Origin: Microvelia longipes
Lineage: Eukaryota; Arthropoda; Insecta; Hemiptera; Veliidae
Direction: 5' to 3'
Assembly: GCA_018340805.1 (NCBI GenBank)
Contig: JACMZG010001914.1
Coordinates: 30,590,899-30,654,898 of the forward strand
DNA: 64,000 nucleotides
Positions 12,401 to 27,400 of the stretch are shown here, piece by piece. The translations under genes and the position numbers were made by a program. Numbering within the stretch: position 1 is the stretch's first letter; each line of letters starts with the position of its first letter. The notes under the pieces were generated by a model that was not told where the DNA came from, searched no databases, and worked only from the letters and a program-made list of their open reading frames with translations.

Positions 12401-15400
12401 TAAAGAACTTGTTGCATTATCTATTACCAAATACTTAACTTGAAAAGATTTTCAAAACAAAATTACCACTCCAAAGTTTTATAAAAATTTACATCCTTCG
12501 TTTTTATGCCAAGGAGCAATTTGCCACTTCATCTCTTATAATTAAAAAAAATATCTAGATAGGCCTCCATATTAAGTGTGTTAAAAAATTGATTTAACAT
12601 TTACAATGTGAAAATTGATTTAACATTTACAATGTGAAAATTGATCAATAACAGTTAAATTAAGAAGAGTGGAATTTTGTTGGTTTAGGTAACCACTCTA
12701 TATCTAAGGAATCTGATGTTGCAAACAGATGAGAGGACAGTTTACAGACTTGTCTGTCAGTTAGTTGGTGAAAGCAAGATAACCAGAGTGAGGAAAGTCA
12801 ATGACTTTGCTTTTGTTCATTTTACTGACAGAGAGTCTGCTGAGGAAGCTAAACTTAGATTGAATGGTAAGTAATCAATAATAGTTAATGTCATAGAGAT
12901 ATATTACTAGAGGCCCTATTGGTTTAATTTTGAAACATCGAAAAAATAACCTGACCACCTTTGACTATCAATAATCAAATAAACAGAACAAAAACAGTGA
13001 ATTATATAGTAGAACGCTGAAAATATAACTAAAACACAAACAATGTGCAGGAAGCTGAAAAAATGGATTTTATATAACCTTGACTTACTCTTAGAAGAGA
13101 TTTCATTGAGGTTACACAGAGCCCCTGAGAGCCCCAAAATGATGTTTCAGGACTCTTAATGTATTGAGATAGGCTATGCTCCCTCTATATATCTCTATGG
13201 TTAAAGTCACTAATATATTTATTACAATCACACCGGGTATTAAATCTTTTGACTTTTCTATAATTTTATCCCTGTATTTTTTTGTTAACATATGAACTAT
13301 ATAGAAGGGAATTAACGTATGAAAAAAGCATAAGAAATAATGATCCCACAATGGAGTTTGTATTCTAGTATTCTAGATTATTACTTAAAGGGTCTATTCT
13401 AGAGTATTACTTAAAGGGTATTTTCTATAGTTTTACTTAAAGGGCCTCTTCTAGTGTATTTCTTAAGTTTGACTAAGACTAGAAAATGGTACTCAATAAA
13501 TAGGTCTATAGATGGTGATACTGTGTATGACTCTCCCATTGTTTTTAAATTTAATTATGTAATTAAAAAATATTATTAATTATTTGTAATTAGAACATTT
13601 AAAAATATTAAAGACAATTTTTTTATATTTGGGGGCTAATCCTCCAACAAAATGTCCCTCTGGTGAAGAAATTTTTTGCCGAAGTCCTTTAAAGGTGTGT
13701 AAAACATCATTGTCCCACTGGAATCAGTTTTCCTCTCCCTGCAAGTTCTGTCTGGCCATGGGCCATTAATTTCCTAATGTTATGGAAAAAGTAAGACTAA
13801 ATTTTAATAAGTTTCAAAGAATTAATTTGTGTAAATCCATGAAGATCTATAGTCACCTGAAGATTATCCTTCATCACCTACAGATGATCCTTTGCTAACA
13901 CAATATAATTGTGCGAGAGACACCTAGGAAATGTAACAAGCAAAAAGCAATGCTACATCTGGGAACTGTTCCATCATGGCTCGACATAATGTCATGTCCC
14001 ACTCTGTTTCGTTACATCTAAATCATCAGGGCGCCGACAGAGCCTGAACTCACTCTGACCTTCAATTAACTCCGAAGAATGTAATGTGAAGTATTTACCA
14101 GAGACTATATATTTTTCTATAGAAAACATAATAGAATTGAAGTTTTAATTTTTTCTTCATCATACACTATTGATTATATTTTTGTTAATTAAACAATTTC
14201 TTTATGAGGCACATATAATTTAATCAAACATCTATGTTTTTATAAGATTCTAATATTTAATAATTAACAAAAGTTTTTTATTTTAATTTTTCACCAAATT
14301 TTACAGGCTTTATTTTGAACGGTGCTGTTATAGAAGCTTGTTGGGCAAGACCTCCTAAGAATGAAGATGCAAAAGTAAGTTAGTTTTTTTATGGCTAATT
14401 AGTAATAATTTAATTTGTACTTTTCTTCATTTATACTGTAGGTATAGAAGGAAAAGTATTTTGTATGAAAAAATTCAAAACCTGGATGTCACCAAAATTA
14501 TCCAAGTTTAATCTCATTATCCCAATTAGTTTAATTTTTTTATCGACTGACTTGCATGTGATCGGAAAATAATTCAATTAAGTTGAAGTTCGGTACAAGA
14601 GGACACCTTTAATTAATAAATGAGTGCACCAAGTTTCATTTCAATATGACAAGTACATCTATAATTTTTGTTGGATTATAAAAGTTACAAAGCATCGAGC
14701 ATAGTCAGTGACAAAGGATCACCTGGATCGATGATAAAGGCAGTTAAGTTGTTAGGGTAGAAGCCAACTACATCTGAGTATTGAGTTGTGCCATACTCAT
14801 ATATATCATATGTCTACTCTTTGTCTTAGTAGACATATCGCTTGTTCTTTAGTTTCTCATCTACTGCATGTTTAACATGTTGATGGTCACCTAGTAATCA
14901 AGAGAATGTTATGTGGACATGTGCTTAGCAGCACATAAGATGGTGTTTCAGGCTCTCTGTCACATCAGCTGTAAAAGTGTTAAACATTTGTGCTCTAATA
15001 GTATTTTTTTAAGACTTTGGGTTTCAGCCAAATGGTTAGACCACTTAAATATGTTCTTAGTGTGAACTCCAGAAAAGATAAACAATTTCTTCTAGATCTT
15101 ATTACTCCTGAACAAGTCTACTGACTCACAGAGCATTATCAGTTTTTCTAGGGGTAGTTCTATGAGTTCCTCTAAAGGAACACAGCTAGACCATAGGCAG
15201 CCTCCTAAGATTTACCAAAGTAGAAAAAGTGCTTAAGAAATAAGAAGTAGCTATATTTATTTAGTAATTAATACAAATTTTATTTTTCAGATGTTAGATA
15301 TTAATGGTAATCTGGCCACTGGACTGTTACAAAATGCCTACTTAAAGAAAAGGTAATATTTTATCTTATACCACTGTTATTTTCCTATACTTTAATATAT

Positions 15401-18400
15401 TTGTCAAGATATTATTACAGGTTATATAATTGACTACACTTAGGTTATACAGGAACTTACTTAAGTTATACAGCATTCTTACTACCAAATAATTTTTTTT
15501 AACTCACTTGCTCATACACATCTAAAGTGTTAATGAAAGGTTTTAAGATTTTACCAGGTACCTTATTTTACAGTTAATATTGGCTGGTACTATATCCATC
15601 TTATTTTTAAATTAAGCAAGTTATGCTTTTAATACTTAAGCTTTGCCTTAAGGTGGATTTAGAAGATAAAACTCACAATTTATTTAGATATTAAGGATTT
15701 ACTGATAGCTCAATTTGTTAAAGCGTCAGGCCTATACGAAGTCACCTTGGGATACCCCTAGTTGCCTCTTGTCTCAAGGTAGCCCAGGTTCAAATCCTTG
15801 TTAGGCCACTTAGCCACTCCTTAGTTAGTTAGGCCACTCCTTCATGCTAAATAGTGGCCCTACTGATGCTACCTTCTCCTCAAAATGAGGGTAGAGCTAG
15901 TTCTCTAACGTTTGAATGGATGTTGGAGGGTCTTTAGCATGAAGCTTAGGAAACATTGTGTGATGTGGATATGCTTCTGATGCCTTCTTGCTTCTGAAGT
16001 GAGGCCACTGATAGCTTATTATGCTTTATAGCATATTACAGGTCAGAATAATGTTTACTCGGTGTGTTGCATTCCCTTAACATGGATAAAACGTGGTCCT
16101 AGACTTTAAAAAACCGGTTTGGGGGACCCCATAACTTCTCTTTATTATATTAGATTCGCTACACTCTATCTCCTTACTTCAGACTCACTTTACTCATCCT
16201 CAGGTTATGAAAACGCCAAATTTATACTTCAGGTAGTAAATACATTCGTTATATTCCTAGTGGTCTCCCATCCAGGCACTGACTGCACTGGATGCTGATT
16301 TTATTAAAACAAAACAGTGTACTTATTTATTAGTAAATAAATATTATTACTAAATTTCAACTCAATAGGATAATTTTCCGATTATTTACAATTTTGTTTA
16401 AAAAAAAGAAAATACACAAATCATTTGATAAAAATTGAACCAATGGACTACAATGGATCCATGTACCAATGGACTAAATGTAATCAATAGACTGATAAAA
16501 TAAATCAATTATATTATATTTAACCAATATAAATAAAACTCCGACTTTTGTCTGTATTTAAGAGTAAGTTTTACCTGTATTTTTCTTCTTTACATTACAT
16601 TTATGGGGCTAAATGATGAAGCTGCAAACACAATACATAGTAACCTAAGAATAGATACGAGTTATTTTCTTACCAAGATAGGAAACCAAGTCATTGTACC
16701 TAATATTTTGGTAATTAAGATGAATACCTTAGAACCCATTGCTATGCTAACTTCTAAGGCCTAGATGAAAGAGTTATATATCCTGAAGCATGGCTGAGGA
16801 AACTAATGTTGTTTCTTTGCCAGGGAAGTAAAGATGTATTGAAATTGTATTTAATGTCTTTAACCTTTTTCATTCTTTTATTTATATTTTGATTTCATAT
16901 TTTAGACAAGACTCAGGCAGTTCCCAGATCTCTCTAGCTGGTACTTCTCAGATGTCCTCCAATGGCAGCTCCCAATGGTCTGGTAAGCGATCATATTTAT
17001 TTAGATCTAATTTTATACATATTGTTACAAAAGGGAATCCTAGGAATAACGTAGGAATGGATCTTAACATAGGAATAAGCATGGGATCTTCTAGTGCATG
17101 CATGAATCTTCTAGTGTTATCAGAAGCTGATTTGTTGTTTTATAAGTTATTTAGAATCTTTTACATTAAAACAGGTAAAAACTATTATACTGAATTTTAT
17201 ATGATTCATATCAAAGCTTAATTTTAAATTATATTATTGTTTACAATTAAACAACTGCAGGGCAGACCTGGTGGTTGAGGATGATATTTTCAATTTTAAA
17301 TTCGTAAAACTAAAAGCAAATTTTTGTGAGTAAAATTTTGTCAAATTAGAACAGGGGAAGAGCTATCTATGGTTATAATTTGTGTCATTTTTACTCCTCG
17401 TGCTATTTCTTTTGACTTAAAAAACTACTGTTTTAATAGATCAGGTGTGCTCTAAGCACACCTGATCAGCTACTTTCTGTTAGTTCATGCTTACTATTTA
17501 AGAAATTAAAAAAATCAGTGCAATAATTAATGAATATACTGATAGCATTTTGTTTTTAACAAGACGATATCCTTTATATCTACTGGCCATGGGTGTATAT
17601 ATCTTATTGTTAAAAACAAAATGCTTTCAGCATCTTAAACGTTCCCGCAAAGCAGGCTCATTGCCTCTCTAATGCCAACTAACAATGTAAACGACATTCA
17701 AATAAAAGCAGTAACAAATGATTTCAATATTAAGGAAAAGTTTAGGATAGCTGTGCTATGTTCAATGATTTTTTTTATTATGATGATTTTTAATTATTTT
17801 TATTGTGATTTTAACAATGAAAAATTATTATTTTTTATTATTTATTATGTTCACAATTTATTCTTATATTTGAGATGCCGTTAATAAGACCTACTTTTTT
17901 ATAATTTTATTTTTTTAATTAGCTTTTATTATGACTAAAATAGATAAATGACTTTCATTTACTGTCTGTTAATAAATTTGGTTTTGAAGCTGGAATAAAG
18001 GTGACTGCCTAAACACTAAATATGTAGATTCTGAGATAATGGAAAATTGATATCAGACTTTTTTACCTGCCTCTTTGTCATTACAGTTATTGTTATAATT
18101 ATTATTAAATATAGTTATAGTTTTTCAGGGTAGAAGTTAAATAAATAATAATATAATTCAGATGGTGTATGCAAGAATGCTATGAAATAACTAAATTAAA
18201 AAAGACTCCGTTTAAAGTAAAAAAAATGATAAATTTTTTAAATTTGTAAAAGAAAAACTATGTAGCGTAGCCTATAAGAACAACACGGATTATTACGATC
18301 AAGTACTAATAGCAATATAATTATTAACTATCAACAACACTTTAAATTCTCATTTTAAAAACCAACTCATGACATTCATGAAAATATATGACAACTATAA

Positions 18401-21400
18401 TAATTATTATATAACAATAAATGTATTGAAGTAGAGGCAGATGAGAAAGTCTGATGTCAATTTTTTGCTAATCTTACACTATGCTTACTTTGCTGCGGGG
18501 TTCGGCAGGGGTTAACCCTGTGTTAGACCTCCTAGAGGGTTCTACCCTCTCGGCAGTTGTCATGTGAACGGGATTAAACTTGGGATCAACACTTAAACTC
18601 ATTTTTCATGGTGAAAAATACCATGTGAACAGTTGGGGTTGAACCCCTGCCAAATCCCGTGTGTGAACGAAATATATATATCTTCATAGTAGTCACCTTC
18701 ATACTGGTTCCAAGGCTAAATTTATTGACCGACAATAAATGAAAGACATCTGGGGGCACGGCAGTGCCCCCAGTATTATAAGGTACAAGTTTCATATCCA
18801 AGGCTGGCACTGACAAACACCCTTTTCTCGAAGCAATTCGGAGCAATTTCTACCCCCTTATATCTCTTGACCTGGTTATCCTAGAATCTTACAATTTGGC
18901 TTACGCAAAGATCATATCGGAACAATATTACTTTTAAAATTACAATTCTTTATCTTTTATATAACACGAGAAATTTCGCTTTAAAAATGGCTAATTTCGA
19001 CACTGACTGACTGACTGACTCACTCACTGACTCACTCATTATAATTCTAAGGCACTTCTAATAATCGTAGAAACTTGAAATGAGGGTAGGGTTTGTTTGA
19101 TAAAGCAAGGGAAAATTGTAAAATTTGCAATATTTTAATTTGATCACCTGAATATTGCCTCTGATATGAAAAATTAGTGGTTTATAACGACTTCATCAAT
19201 AACTTATTGTAACATGAAAGTATATGTCTAACAATAATATAATGACTGTATTATATAAGTGATATATTTTTCTTAAATCTTTATCAAGTATGTTAAGAAA
19301 TTTAAATAATTTAAATTTAAGAGCATATTGTTGATTTCAAATATTAAGTATCCATTGTTATAACTATTTCAGATGCAACATGAATTATTTTACATGTTGG
19401 TTTTTTTACAGGGTTTGACCCCTGGTGTACCTGCTTTTGACTTCAGGCACTTGAAATTTGTTAAATTTTATCTATATGTCATCTAATATTTAAAAAAATA
19501 CTATTTATCATGTTTGAAAGAAATGCCAATGCAAAGTATAATATTATAAATTGCAAGAAACTATGCAAAAAGGAAATTACACGATTATGAACAGCTAAAT
19601 AAGCTTCTAAATCGTTGAATGTAAGAAAAAGATTATTCGACATGTCTAGTCACGGAATAGAAAAAAAGACTTGGGTTAGCATCAAGATTTATTATCTGTA
19701 TGTGACATAAAAATGGACCATAAATTTCATAAATCTTGAGAGATATAGATGTTTATTTAATATCCGCAACGTATGGGCTCAAAAGCCTTACAAAATTTAA
19801 CAGTAAAGAAATTTCTTTACCGTGTCGTTACTTGCAAGAACGCTCAACAACAAAATTAGAAATAAAATAAATAAGGAGGTAATTCCAATTTAGAAAAAAA
19901 CTTCAATATTATTTGAGGAAGAAATTAATGATTAATTAATTTTACCTCTGCGTTCTTGCCTAGTCAGAAATTTCTTTACTGTTAAATTTTGTAAGGCATT
20001 CCTTCTATCTACCCAGTCCTCTAGCCTTTGTAAGACCATTCCTGACAACACTTTTAACCAAGTATCTAGGAAAGATATACCACGGTAATGTTCAGCAATA
20101 TCTGGAGACCCTTTTTTAAATATAGGAAAAATTTCCTATATTTTAAGCCTTAAAAATAGACCTAAATAAGCCTTAAAAATAGACTTTAAGACTTCTTTTG
20201 TTATGTGCCTAATTTCAAATATGTTGTAAGGTATTTTTTTCTTTCCGAAGTTGAGCGCCTGCTGCTTTTATTAAAATAGCTGTTTTTTTTTCATGCAGAA
20301 AGATATAGTGCAAGGAGTATAATGTAGCTGCAAAACATTCAAAAATCCATAAAATGCTAAAAAATGTTTAGCTGATTTGTGCTTAAAATCTCTGTTTTGA
20401 TTATGATTATTATTTTTAGAAATAATTACATGTCTTGAAATTTGTTTGTTTCTTGCAGATAATGCAATCCAGTACTCTGACAACTTGTGCCCAACAGTTA
20501 CCAACGTGTAAGTTTTTTTATATTGTTTTATCTCCTTAAATTTTTTAATTGAAGTCTTTATTGATGGAAGTAATACAAAATTATTTCTATAATATTATTT
20601 TTGAAATAATCATATTATATTAATTTTTTAGGGGTGATTTGTGATTCTTTCTTATAGGTATAAATTTTGTATATTTTTTAGGGTGTAAGGATGGGGGAGG
20701 GATTTTTTGGTTTAAGGATAATTCTTACTTGTATGAAGTCCTAAACTTGAAAAAAATTAACTCTTAACTTTTTTAATGGATTATTTTTTATTTATATCTG
20801 TGAACATCAATATGATTTTTAAGAGGAGTTTTGTCTTAGTATTAAAGACTAAGCTGTAAGTATAATAAATGTTTTAGTTTATACTCAGCTTCAAACTAGT
20901 CCAGTAGGATTTGTAGTAAGGATTATAGGAATGATGAGAACCAAGAACCACTTGCTCACTCAATTAAGTCTATGATTTAAAGACACAACAGTACAGTGCT
21001 TAAATGCTAATCATGACAGTACACCAATGCTAGCAATGTCAGGGGTCATTGCTTACATAAATTTCTTAATTAATTGACATTTATGACAAATTTATGAATA
21101 ATGTTTTGTTGTTGAAGTAAAAGTCAGTAAACTGGCTTTGGTGTTATCAGTAGAATTCCATTGTGTTTACGGTCCTATGCTCCTTCTATATTAGTATTAT
21201 TCTAAGACTACATTGTATAGCCTGTATTGTATTTATTTATTTTTAGGTCGTGTACTCAAAATTTATTACCGATCAGTATGGCACAGCTCAGGGGCATTTT
21301 AAATTACTGCTCACACACCCAGGTTTGTTTTAGTAATAATTTTTATTATTATTAATGTAAGATATGAATCGTGATGTGGGTCTGGAAGGTTTAGTATGAA

Positions 21401-24400
21401 TATTTTACAAATGAGCATTCACACAAAAATATTTTATGTAAGATTGGGGGTTGCTTGTAACTCTAAAACTGTTATCTCTTACGGTATTACTGTTACCGCA
21501 AATATGTAAAACAGTATATATTACAAAGTAATAAAGTAAACAATACAGTATACAGGGTGTTTAGTGATACATGTTAAAAAATGAATGGGATGATTCTATG
21601 CCCAGGGACTAAAAAATCATGGTATTGACCAGGGGTCAATTCTCAACCAAGGTCAATTTTCATAATTTTTTTAGGGTTGCTTATGTTGGTTTGAAAAACA
21701 TGCTTAAACTCCCAAAGTGTAAATAATACAAATAAGTTATAAATATCGCTGGAAAACCAGGAAAATTTCCTAAAGAAAAAGTACACATTCATTTCATAAA
21801 ATTTCATAAAACAGTTTAATTGTTTATAAAAACAGTTGCATTTTTCTGAAAAATTAAAAAACAAATTGTAGCTCAATTACTGTTTTAAAAACAATAGAAA
21901 ATTTGATAGGACCTTTGGAAAAACTTCTTTGTTTAACATAGTTTTGATCAATACCAATATTATTACTCTTGTTTTGGACAAAATTACCAGTAATTGAAGT
22001 TAAAAGGTGTTTTTAATTAATTTTTATCATTACCAAACAATCATAATAAACAAACCTAGGTTTTTGCTTTGTTTACATTTTCCACCTTTTGTAAAAAAAA
22101 GAATTTATAATAATTGTTTTTGTCTATAATATGACACACGGCTAAAATCAATTGACAGCGCACCAAAAATCTGTGAGGGAAAGAATTCTATTGGTTCAGA
22201 CTCCTCCTCCTCATGCCAACCTCGGTATAAAAAAATATCATTTCGTAAATAAAATCATAAAAATGCAACACTGGTTGTAAATATTTGTAACCTCGCGTCG
22301 CTTTTATTTCCCTCATTGTGCATATTAATCTGTTTGAGTTCGTTTCGTTTCATTCTAATCTCTTCAATTTATCCAATTATTATGTTGGATATTATTTTTA
22401 AAATATGAAACAATACGCATTAATTATACAAAATTGACACAAAAAAGGAGTTTGTTTTGGAAAAGAGTGATTATTGCTGACGATTTATTTAAATTGTCAA
22501 ACTTTTATCATATAACTATTATGATCCATTGCATAACGTAATTAACAACTTTCACTTCACTTAATTCATGCTTCCCGAACAAATTTACAGCAACACTTAG
22601 GTGGTAAATTTATAAAATACAACAATATTTCTACTTAAAACATTAATAAATAATTTTTAAAAGATAAAAAAATACGATATCAAATGAAAACAAATAATAA
22701 AAATCAAAACATAACCTGACTTACAGTGTTGCCAGAGTAGGGAATTTTTTTGTTAATTAAAAGAAGGGATTTTTTTTTGTTAAAAAAAGAGGGTTGAAAG
22801 CATTGAGATTTTGGCGGGCTGTCAATTGACTTTAGCCGTGTGTTATATTATAATTATTGTTAATTGTTTTTTGTAATAATTGTGTATGTTTTATTTTTTG
22901 GACCTGATTTTGTACCTCCGTTTTTTATTTAATACTCTTTGTTGTATTTTTTAAAAACAAGTGCCAGCATTCACTAATACCGAATATGCAGACATGCATT
23001 TTGTTTATGGCTTTCCCAAAGCATGGGTATATCTTACCTTTATTTCTTAAGAAATCATCTTCCTGGGTTGTTAGAAGATTACAGACAAGGCAACGGATGG
23101 TATTCCAACATGACTGAGCACCCCCTCATTTTATGCAAAATGTCAGGGATATTTAGATATTACTTGACCCCGTTTTATGTGATAATGTTAAAATAATTTA
23201 AGTCTTCCATAAGTTGTACCAATTCAAATTGTTTATATAATGTTTTGCATTTTATAAATAACTTATAAATAGACGAAAAATGTAAACAAAGCAAAAACCT
23301 AGGTTTGTTTATTATGATGGTTTGGTAATGATAAAAATTATTTAAAAAACACCTTATAACTTCAATTACTGGTAATTTTGTCCTGTACATGGGTAATAAT
23401 ATTGATATTGATCAAATCTGTGTTAAACAAAGAAGTTTTTCCAAAATTTTCTATTGTTTTTAAAACAGTTATTGAGCTACAATTTTTTTTTAATTTTTCA
23501 GAAAAATTCAACGGTTTAGTTTTTTTAAACAATTTAATTATTTTATGAAATGAATGTATACTTTTTCTTTAGGGAATTTTCTTGGTTTCCAACAAAATTC
23601 ATAACCTATTTGTATTATTTATTCTTTAGGAGTCAAAGCATGTTTTTCAAACCAACATACGCAACCCTAAAGAAATGATTATGATTGACCATGGTTGAGA
23701 ATTGACCCCTGGTCAATACCATGTTTTTTGTAGCCCTTAGGATATAGAATCACCCCATTCATTTTTTTACATTTATTATCCAACACCCTTATAGTTTACT
23801 CTCACCTTACTACCTGTTTACTTACTCTTCATTAATTTGTTTTAAGTCTCTATTTTTGTCTTATTCCTCGTCTATCACGTTTTCATGCAAACAACAGAGT
23901 TGAACCTTAGCTCAACCCAGAGTTGGCCTAATCTCATTTTTAACCCTGAAGTGTTTTCTCATCTTAGATTCCTTAGATAAAACCAGAGTTTAACTTGGAT
24001 TCAACCTTGGTTTAACCTGATAAAACTTTTATAGTGCAATGCTTTATATTATATTATATTTATATTATGTAATTTATTTTTAATTCATTATAAGATGATT
24101 ACATGTACATTATATTGTTTAATTCACTATTATTTATTATAATATAATTATATTTACATTATATTATTCAATTTATTTGTATTTATTGTAATATAATTAC
24201 ATTTACATTATATTATTTTTATGTAATATAAGGTTATTACATATACATTATATTATTTTTATTTATTAAAATACATTTTGTAATTTACTTTTATTTATTG
24301 TAATATAATTATATTTACATTATATTATTCAATTTATTTTTATTTATTAAAATATAATGATATTTACATTATATTATTATTAAAACTAAGTTTAAAAAGA

Positions 24401-27400
24401 CTAACCTATCCACTCTCTTCCCCTTACAGAAATCGAGATATTGAGAATCTTAAAAATTATATTTTATAATTCACTATGAATATAGTTTATCTTATAGTGT
24501 ATATAAAATAAACATTAAAAACTACAAATTTGAAAAACAAAAAAAAATTACAAACAATAAATATTTAATTATTAAACTCCAAATAAAAAAATAAAAAATG
24601 AATAAATAAAAAGTAAAGAGCAATCCAGAGAATTAGATAATAAAGTATCTTTTCGTCAGATTTTTTTTATTGATAAGTTTCACGAAACAACTACAAAATG
24701 TTTCTAAATGAACATATTTATTGACTTTATTAATAATTGTTTAGTTTAATTTATTATAATATATATTGAGTTGTTAGTTATAATACTTAAATAAAATAAT
24801 AAATAGAAATAAAAAATATTATTTTTATTTTATTAATAATTGAGTTATTAATTTTAATCTTTTAATAATTACTATTTTAAATTAAAATGTTTAAAATAAG
24901 CATTATAAAACTTGGGTCAAGTTGTTCTAGATATGTTTTGTTGAGAAAAAGATTCTTCGCATTTCTACAGTCTATCAACTACTTTATAAATCTTGACAGG
25001 TCAGTTTAGACACCACCCTAAACTGACCTGTCAAAAACCCTTCTAAAATCCCTACAAGAAGGGAGCGGGAAACATTTTTGTAAACAAATGAGGTTATTTT
25101 ACCCTTGTTTTCTTGGCGATGTTTTTTTAAATTTCTTTTATGTAGTTTTATTTTATAATTTCATTTTCATGATTGATTAGAAAGTAGTTCTCAAAGCAAT
25201 GTAAACACAAGAAGAACCACAAACGAAATGAACGATTGCGGGGATGGAGGTTATTTTCCTACAGCGGTTTAGGGGGTAGGCATTTTTTCTTTTTTCAAGT
25301 GATGGGTTGGCAGCGGCTTTTCTGATAGGTTCATCCCAAAATGCTAATGACTTAAGAGATTTTTAAACTAAATAATGTACACAACCCAGCCTCAAAAGGT
25401 TTGGTTTGGTTAGAAATTTCATTCCAGATTCAACATAAGTGGAACTACATTTTTTTTGCAAAAAAATATCCATTATTATTTTTGCCATTGAAGCAAGGTG
25501 GTTTAACTGAGGTTATATGAAAGTTAGATTCTTATATTTTTTGAATGAAAACAGTAATTGATATATAATTATAATTGATTTATTTTCATGCCTTCTTTTA
25601 TGTGATATGTAGTTTTTTTGTAAGTATTTTCTCTATTTTTGGTTGATTTTTGTTAGTTTTATCAATATTCTATTCTATTATGTTTACATCATTATGATAT
25701 GTGTTAGTAAATTTAATGTTTTATACCGAATGGAACACTTGGGATGCCCTAACTTTTAAATCCCAACTTGCAAAAAAGGGAAACATGGTCCTAGATAGTT
25801 AAATATGCTCTCTTCCCTCTTGTAAACTGACCCTTGCAAATTCAAATTTGTAAAGAAAGAATAAAAAAGAACATGATGTATTTGCTATTTCACATTAATT
25901 TTTCCAATTAATGTAATATTGACTTGTTTTTAGCAAATTTATTTGTATTATATCAATTATAGGGGGGGGGGGGTGCATAAATACTGTGCACTGGGATTGC
26001 GTCAAAAACATTTCAGAAAAATAATTTCACGAAAAAAAAGGGTTTTGCCAGGCATATATAGACTTGTGTATGAGCTCGTGCATGTATTTCTTGACAAATC
26101 TTGTTTTCTTCTGCCTATCTGATCTATTGTTTAAAATGTATTAATATTTATTTTTAAAAACCCTCAAGAAAAATTATTTTTTACAAGCATGTTAGGATTA
26201 GGGTAATGTTTATAATGTGGATTGCAAATGTGGTACATGATAACATTCAAATGCTTTCACGTGTCTAAATGAAACTTAGTACAAAAAATTGACCTTGTAA
26301 ATGTCCCGAAACCTAATGTTTATAAAATATGTGTGACGTCATTAACCCTCAATAATGACTCAGCAAACATTTTACATTGTGTAGCGGATGAGACACAAGG
26401 TGCCAAGGCGTGGCTTATAGGCTGAAGGCCTTTTGTTTTCCTTATTTTAAATAAATAAATAAATAAACGTTTATTATTTTCTTTAACAAGTATAAAAATA
26501 TTTTTGAATGTACAGAATTACAAAGAATAAGAGATTAATAAAAAAATAAATAATAATAATGAACTACAAATAATTTACATAATATACAAAAAAACATACA
26601 TTATGAACATAAGTATAAATTTAAAGTGATTATACATTATTATTATAAAATTGCTCATTATACAATAAAAAGTTTATTAAAAAACAATTTACATACTATA
26701 CAAAAAAGACATTTTAGATTATGAAAATGTATATAACTTTCAAATGATGATACATTATTATTGTATTTATTAGTATACATTATTATACATTTGAACATTA
26801 TACATAAAAAATATTAAAAAAACAATTTACATAAGTAATTAAACATAATGGGAAAGAACAAAGTATATGCATATATATACAAAGAAAATAAAAGGTAGAT
26901 GTTAGGCTCAGGCCGATCTTCCACATCTCCTTCATAGGGTAGTAAAAGAATAACATAGAAAAGACTAGAGTTAAAGAGTTAAAACAAATTGGATAAAAAA
27001 ACAGAAAATATAAAAAAATTAAAATAATTAAGAAGGTTATAAGTACAGAGCTAAGATTAAACAAAATATTCATCGCTTTGCCGAGATAAAATAATTTTTT
27101 TTGAGGTTGTACGTAATTGAGCACTTTATTGGACCGTTTTTAGGATGAGAAGCCAATCATTATTGTTATAGAAGGTCATTTAGTACTTTTCACCTCCGAG
27201 GACAATAATGAATGTTAAAAAAACTCCTAGGACGTAAAAGTAATTCATATATTGCCGCCATTACTGTAATGTAGCGTGTTCACATTACAATCTGTGTAAA
27301 AGCTTTATGAGGTTTCTTTAAAAACGTTCATTTTGTTTCTGTTTTTGTTCGTAGACTATTTTTTTTTTTTTTCGTTTTTAAAAGTTGTTCTAATTGTCAA

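Larger units (their letters stand above)
21552..23792. mobile_element. Long-TIR element, 2.24 kb, non-autonomous
   Basis: The outer arms (about 21,555-22,100 and 23,265-23,790) are inverted copies of roughly 530 bp; for example GACCAGGGGTCAATTCTCAA on the left is matched inverted on the right. The ends read (TA)CAGGGTGTT and AACACCCT(TA). This suggests a TA target site as in Tc1/mariner-type elements, though that is inferred. The interior holds a separate TIR element and a decayed coding remnant. It lies in intron 8 of the RRM gene. Confidence 0.8.

Noticed and set aside
15711..15797. Functional tRNA gene
   Set aside because: A- and B-box-like strings are present but the acceptor and anticodon arms do not pair.
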